This document shows, piece by piece, positions 60,182-64,000 of a DNA stretch of 64,000 nt. Position 1 is the first letter of the stretch; each line of letters starts with the position of its first letter. The position numbers and the translations under genes are program-made. Source of the DNA: Streptomyces sp. SID13726 (GTDB lineage Bacteria > Actinomycetota > Actinomycetes > Streptomycetales > Streptomycetaceae); contig NZ_JAAGLY010000008.1 in NCBI RefSeq assembly GCF_010548375.1, positions 330,216 to 394,215 of the forward strand, written 5' to 3'. The notes below the pieces were generated by a model, which was given only the letters and a program-made list of their open reading frames with translations, ran no database searches and was not told the origin of the DNA.

Positions 60182-61146
60182 TGCGCGCGGGCCTCTGCAA
60201 TCTGGCGGGACATGATCGTGGTCAGTTCGTAGGCGGTGTGGGAGGCCGCCACCGAGGTGATCTCCGCGTGGTCGTACGCGGGGGCCACCTCGACGACGTC
60301 CGCCGACACCAGGTTGCACGATGCCAGACCGCGCAGGATCTCCAGCAGCTCGCGGGAGGTCATGCCGCCCGCCTCGGGGGTGCCGGTGCCGGGCGCGTGC
60401 GCCGGGTCCAGGCAGTCGATGTCGATGGAGATGTAGAGCGGCCGGTCGCCGACGCGCTGGCGCAGCTGGTCGGCGATCTCGTCCACGCCCCGCCGCATCA
60501 CGTCCGCGGACGTCACGATCCCGAAGCCCAGCTTCTCGTCGTCGGTCAGGTCCTGCTTGCCGTACAGCGGACCGCGCGTGCCGACGTGGGAGAGCGCCGA
60601 GGTGTCGAGGATGCCCTCCTCCACCGCCCGCCGGAACGGCGTTCCGTGCGTGTACTCGGCGCCGAAGTAGGTGTCCCAGGTGTCGAGATGGGCGTCGAAG
60701 TGGAGCAGCGCGACCGGGCCGTGCTTCTTGGCGACGGACCTGAGCAGCGGCAGCGCGATGGTGTGGTCGCCGCCCAGGGTCATCAGCCGGGCGCCGGTGC
60801 CGAGGAGGTCGTCGGCCGCCGCCTCGACCGTCTCGACGGCCTCGTTGATGTTGAACGGGTTGACCGCGATGTCCCCGCCGTCCGCGACCTGCGCCAGCGC
60901 GAACGGGGACGCGTCCTGCGCCGGGTTGTACGGGCGCAGCAGCCGGGACGCCTCGCGGATCGCGTTGCCGCCGAAGCGGGCGCCCGGCCGGTAGGAGACA
61001 CCCGAGTCGAACGGCACCCCGACCACGGCGACGTCGGCCCGGCCCACCTCGTCGAGGCGCGGCAGCCGGGCGAAGGTCGCGGGTCCGGCGTAGCGCGGGA
61101 TGCGGGAGGAGTCGACGGGGCCGCGGGGGGTCTCGGGGGAGCTCAT
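60178..61146 (-). CDS. speB: Agmatinase (ureohydrolase family)
   Basis: A 322-residue manganese ureohydrolase that splits urea from agmatine or a similar guanidino compound such as guanidinobutyrate. The metal ligands are all present: GGDHT, LLHFDAHLD, and YISIDIDCLDPAHAPGTG. Subgroup features (SYRPGARFGGNAIREASR) are agmatinase-like. ATG at 61144-61146 has GGAAGG upstream. It is between a sodium:solute symporter gene and the TPP enzyme in one minus-strand operon. Confidence 0.92.
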   Translation of the reverse strand: MSSPETPRGPVDSSRIPRYAGPATFARLPRLDEVGRADVAVVGVPFDSGVSYRPGARFGGNAIREASRLLRPYNPAQDASPFALAQVADGGDIAVNPFNINEAVETVEAAADDLLGTGARLMTLGGDHTIALPLLRSVAKKHGPVALLHFDAHLDTWDTYFGAEYTHGTPFRRAVEEGILDTSALSHVGTRGPLYGKQDLTDDEKLGFGIVTSADVMRRGVDEIADQLRQRVGDRPLYISIDIDCLDPAHAPGTGTPEAGGMTSRELLEILRGLASCNLVSADVVEVAPAYDHAEITSVAASHTAYELTTIMSRQIAEARAQ

Positions 61147-61181
61147 GGTCGTATGCCTTCCTTCTGTGCTGTGCGTTCGGT

Positions 61182-62630
61182 CTACCGGGGTGCCGGGACC
61201 GCTTCGAGGACCTCGCCGCGCCCGGCGAGCCGTTCCCGCCACGCCTCCAGCACGGCGGTGTCGGTCGCCGGGGTCGCCAGGGATACGGCGACGTAGACGA
61301 CCAGGGAGGCCAACAGGCCGTAGTACACGGGCTCGTTGGCGAGGATGCCGTAGCCCGCCATCAGGCCGATCACGGCGAGTCCGCCGACGACCACAGAGGC
61401 GAGCGCGCCCTGGGCGGTGCCGCGCTTCCAGAGCAGTCCGCCGAGGATCGGGACGAGGAGTCCGCCGACCAGGAGGTTGTAGGCGACGGTGAGGGCCTCG
61501 ACGACGTTGTTGAGGGCGATCGCCGTGCAGATCACGGCCACGCCCATGACGAGGATGAAGAGGCGGTTGCCCCGCACCTCGTCGTGGTCCCCTTCCGCGG
61601 GCCTGCCCCGCAGCCGGGACCAGATGTCGTTGTTGGCGACGGTCGCGCAGGCGATCAGGGCGCCGGAGGAGGTGGACATCACGGCGGCGAGGGCGGCGGC
61701 GAGCACCAATCCCCTTACTCCGACGGGGAGTTCGTCCTTGACGATGGTCGCGAAGGCGTCGTCGGCGTTGGCGAGGTTCGGGTAGAGGACCTTGGCGGCG
61801 GTGCCGATGACGGCGCCCGCGAGGGCGTAGACGAGGCAGTAGGTGCCCGCCACCGTGCCGCCCCACTTGGCGGTCCTGTCGCTGCCCGCGGTGAAGACGC
61901 GCTGCCAGATGTCCTGACCGATGAGCATGCCGAAGGTGTAGATCAGCACGTAGGTGAAGATCGTCTCGCCGCCGATGCCCAGCGGGTCGAAGTACTCGGT
62001 GGGCAGCTTGGCCCTCATCTCGCTGAAGCCGCCCGCCTTCACGACGGCGATGGGCAGCAGGAGGAGCAGTACGCCGATGGTCTTCACCACGAACTGCACC
62101 ATGTCGGTGAGGGTGATGGACCACATGCCGCCGAGGGTGGAGTAGGCGACGACGATCGAGCCGCCCAGGATGATCGCGACGGTCCGGTTCATGTCGAACA
62201 GGACGTCGAAGATCGTGGCGTAGGCGATGGTCGAGGTGACCGCGAGCATCAGGGTGTACGCCCACATGACCAGGCCGGAGATCACGCCCGCGCGGCCGCC
62301 GTACCGGAGGTCGAGCATCTCGGAGACGGTGTAGACCTTGAGGCGGGCGATGCGGGCGGAGAAGAAGAGGGACAGGGCGAGGAGCCCGAGGCCGATGGTG
62401 AAGACCATCCAGGCGCCGGAGAGGCCGTACTGGTAGCCCAACCCGACGCCACCGATCGTGGAGGCGCCGCCGAGGACGATCGCGGCCATGGTGCCGGAGT
62501 ACATGGCGGGCCCGAGACGCCGTCCGGCGACCAGGAACTCGCTCTTGGACCTGGCGCGGCGCATGCCCCACCAGCCCATGGCCAGCATGCCGGCCAGATA
62601 GACGACGATCACCGTGTAGTCGACGGCCAT
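61182..62630 (-). CDS. Sodium:solute symporter family protein
   Basis: A 482-residue membrane transporter with about thirteen hydrophobic helices and SSS motifs (GGASTIGGVGLGYQYGL, ADVFDALF-like VLFDMNRTVAII, DMVQFVVKTIGV, AALAAVMSTSSGAL). It imports a small organic compound with sodium. As first gene of the operon with agmatinase, it probably brings in the guanidino compound or amine used by the pathway. ATG at 62628-62630 has GGAGG upstream. Divergent from the PucR regulator. Confidence 0.92.
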   Translation of the reverse strand: MAVDYTVIVVYLAGMLAMGWWGMRRARSKSEFLVAGRRLGPAMYSGTMAAIVLGGASTIGGVGLGYQYGLSGAWMVFTIGLGLLALSLFFSARIARLKVYTVSEMLDLRYGGRAGVISGLVMWAYTLMLAVTSTIAYATIFDVLFDMNRTVAIILGGSIVVAYSTLGGMWSITLTDMVQFVVKTIGVLLLLLPIAVVKAGGFSEMRAKLPTEYFDPLGIGGETIFTYVLIYTFGMLIGQDIWQRVFTAGSDRTAKWGGTVAGTYCLVYALAGAVIGTAAKVLYPNLANADDAFATIVKDELPVGVRGLVLAAALAAVMSTSSGALIACATVANNDIWSRLRGRPAEGDHDEVRGNRLFILVMGVAVICTAIALNNVVEALTVAYNLLVGGLLVPILGGLLWKRGTAQGALASVVVGGLAVIGLMAGYGILANEPVYYGLLASLVVYVAVSLATPATDTAVLEAWRERLAGRGEVLEAVPAPR

Positions 62631-62714
62631 GTCGGAGCCCTCCTTCTGCCGGTCTGAGCCTGCCGGTCTGCGTCGACAGTAGGTGGCCGGAAAGCGGCTG
62701 CGAAGTGTACGTTT

Positions 62715-62738
62715 CATCCATTCGAGCGGTACTGGATG
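62715..62738. promoter_or_regulatory. Inverted repeat in the symporter/PucR divergent promoter
   Basis: CATCCA (62715-62720) and TGGATG (62733-62738) are exact inverted repeats with a 12-bp spacing in the 123-bp gap between the two divergent genes. It is a candidate site for the PucR regulator or another dimer. Confidence 0.5.
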
Positions 62739-62753
62739 GAGGGAACGTCCACC

Positions 62754-64000
62754 ATGCCGGACCCGGCAGTCCCACCCACCCCACCGGTCCCGCTGGCCGC
62801 GCTGCTGGCCCGCGAGGATCTGGCGCTACGGCAGATCGCGGGGCCCGTGGATCCCGCCACGGTGATCCACTGGGCGCACACCTCGGAGATGGCGGACCCG
62901 TACCCGTATCTGCTCGGCGGTGAGCTGCTGCTGACGGCCGGGGTGCACATTCCGGAGGCGGCGGGCTCGGGGACGTACTTCGACGACTACGTCTCCCGGA
63001 TCGTCGCGGCGGGCGGGGCGGCCCTCGGCTTCGGGGTGGCGCCGGTGCACGACACCGTCCCGCGCGCCCTGGTCGCCGCCTGCGACGCCTACGGCCTGCC
63101 CCTGGTCGAGGTCCCGCCCGAGACCACCTTCTCCGGGGTGGCCCGCGCGGTCTGGCAGCTCATGGCCCAGGCCCGCCACACGGAACTCCGCCGCGTCTCC
63201 GAGGCCCAGCAGAGCCTGGCCGCGGCGGCGTCCCGCCCCGACCCGGTGCCGTCGGTGCTGCGGCAGCTGGCGCAGCGGGTCGGGGGGTGGGCGGTGCTGT
63301 ACGGGCCGGACGGGACGGAGGTCGCGGGGGCCGGGCGGGTGCCGGAGCGGGCGCCGGCCCCGGGGGCCGGAAGGGGGCCCGGGGCCCGGGAAGTGCGAGA
63401 GGCGCTGGCGGAGCTGGCGCGGATCGTCCGGCCCACGGCTCCGGCCCCGTCCTCCGGACCCGCACCAGGCGCACCCGCCGGAAAGGCGGCCGGTACCGGT
63501 CCCCACGCGTCCGGAGACCGCGGGACCCCGGCCACCGCACCCGCACCCGCCTCGCCCGCCTCCCGCCCCGCCCCCACCTCCGCCACCGACACCGTCCGCG
63601 GCCTCCACCTCGCCGCCTACGCCCTCGGTGCCGGGCACGGCTTCGTGCTCGGGGTCGCCGCGCCCGGCCGTGACCCCGGCGATCACACCATCGCGTCCGT
63701 CGCCGCCGTACTGCTGTCGTTGCTCACCGGTGAGCATCAGAGCGGGTCGGGGGCGGCGCGGTCCTCGGCGCTGGTGCGGATGGCGCTGGGGGCACCGGCG
63801 GTGGACGTGGCTCCGCTGCTCGGCGGCGAACGGTGGGTCGTCGTGCATGCCCGCCCCGACACCGCCGCCGCTCCCGACCCGGTCGCCGCCTCCGCGCTGG
63901 GCGCCTCGCTCGGGTCGCCGCTCATCGACGTGGCGCGGGACGTCGTACGGGTGCTGCTGCCCGCCGACCGGGAACCGGCCCCGCAGCCGGGGTGGACGCT
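62754..64000 (+). CDS. PucR-family transcriptional regulator (3' end lies outside the window)
   Basis: At least 415 codons are in the window, without stop. The N-terminal PucR domain is typical: LAREDLALRQIAGP, then PYLLGGELLLTAGV. A central GGDEF-like/CdaR region follows, interrupted by an Ala/Pro/Gly-rich linker at about residues 222-280. The C-terminal helix-turn-helix of the family is beyond the window. ATG at 62754 has GGAGGG upstream. It is divergent from the symporter/agmatinase/TPP operon and probably activates it in response to its substrate. Confidence 0.9.
   Translation, partial: MPDPAVPPTPPVPLAALLAREDLALRQIAGPVDPATVIHWAHTSEMADPYPYLLGGELLLTAGVHIPEAAGSGTYFDDYVSRIVAAGGAALGFGVAPVHDTVPRALVAACDAYGLPLVEVPPETTFSGVARAVWQLMAQARHTELRRVSEAQQSLAAAASRPDPVPSVLRQLAQRVGGWAVLYGPDGTEVAGAGRVPERAPAPGAGRGPGAREVREALAELARIVRPTAPAPSSGPAPGAPAGKAAGTGPHASGDRGTPATAPAPASPASRPAPTSATDTVRGLHLAAYALGAGHGFVLGVAAPGRDPGDHTIASVAAVLLSLLTGEHQSGSGAARSSALVRMALGAPAVDVAPLLGGERWVVVHARPDTAAAPDPVAASALGASLGSPLIDVARDVVRVLLPADREPAPQPGWT

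Overview
The window is chromosomal DNA of a Streptomyces or close relative. It is very GC-rich, uses GTG starts freely, has many 4-bp start/stop overlaps, and carries typical Streptomyces gene sets: an XRE/DUF397/ATPase trio, DUF4253, DUF1963, a MarR-GNAT fusion, a mycothiol-dependent maleylpyruvate isomerase-like protein and the PS-10-type S37 peptidase. About 55 genes are supported, most of them ordinary metabolic, transport and secreted proteins.

Layout. 1-6.3 kb: end of a sugar isomerase gene, a small MerR-like DNA-binding protein, a GNAT remnant, a zinc alcohol dehydrogenase, a PrsW-type membrane protease, and a copper unit (CopZ, CopA) under a CsoR-like operator. 6.3-6.9 kb: a gene-free stretch that may encode a small RNA. 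6.9-10.7 kb: citrate synthase and RecD2 helicase. 10.7-16.8 kb: a ribose operon (rbsR, rbsA, a fused rbsC-rbsB, rbsK, rbsD) behind two identical LacI-type operators. 16.9-20.5 kb: a DUF1963 protein, a small secreted protein with a 21-bp perfect palindrome in its leader, and a TIR-HEAT repeat protein. 20.5-25 kb: a three-gene sugar catabolic operon divergent from its LacI regulator. 25.5-28.6 kb: an O-methyltransferase with an extra N-terminal region beside a PobA-like flavin monooxygenase. 28.8-38.4 kb: mixed small genes, including the XRE/DUF397/ATPase trio, a secreted zinc protease, an MFS exporter and a MarR-GNAT fusion.

38.5-42.4 kb is the most unusual part. It is an inserted island of lower GC that carries a 5'-truncated RHS protein with a toxin-like C-terminus and a small immunity-like gene. 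Downstream, in the same orientation, lie two more 'toxin tail plus small gene' remnants. A decayed IS5-type transposase bounds one side, and an acetyltransferase gene cut after about 31 codons bounds the other. This is the expected structure of an RHS orphan toxin/immunity array.

42.5-58.5 kb: an EPSP synthase paralogue, a GH3 glycosidase, a lipoprotein, an S37 tripeptidyl aminopeptidase, a small secreted protein, a single-chain duplicated ABC exporter, a phytase-like esterase, a beta-lactamase-like serine hydrolase, a GT39-type membrane glycosyltransferase and a secreted endonuclease I. 58.5-64 kb: a TPP-dependent enzyme, an agmatinase and a sodium:solute symporter in one operon, divergent from a PucR-type regulator that runs off the end of the window.

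The genes work mostly as separate small units: copper export, ribose uptake and phosphorylation, an unidentified sugar pathway under LacI control, and guanidino-compound or amine use under PucR control. Best candidates for new biology are the RHS array, the TIR-HEAT protein, the fused ribose permease/binding protein, the leader palindrome at 18.3 kb and the gene-free conserved-looking stretch at 6.3-6.8 kb.
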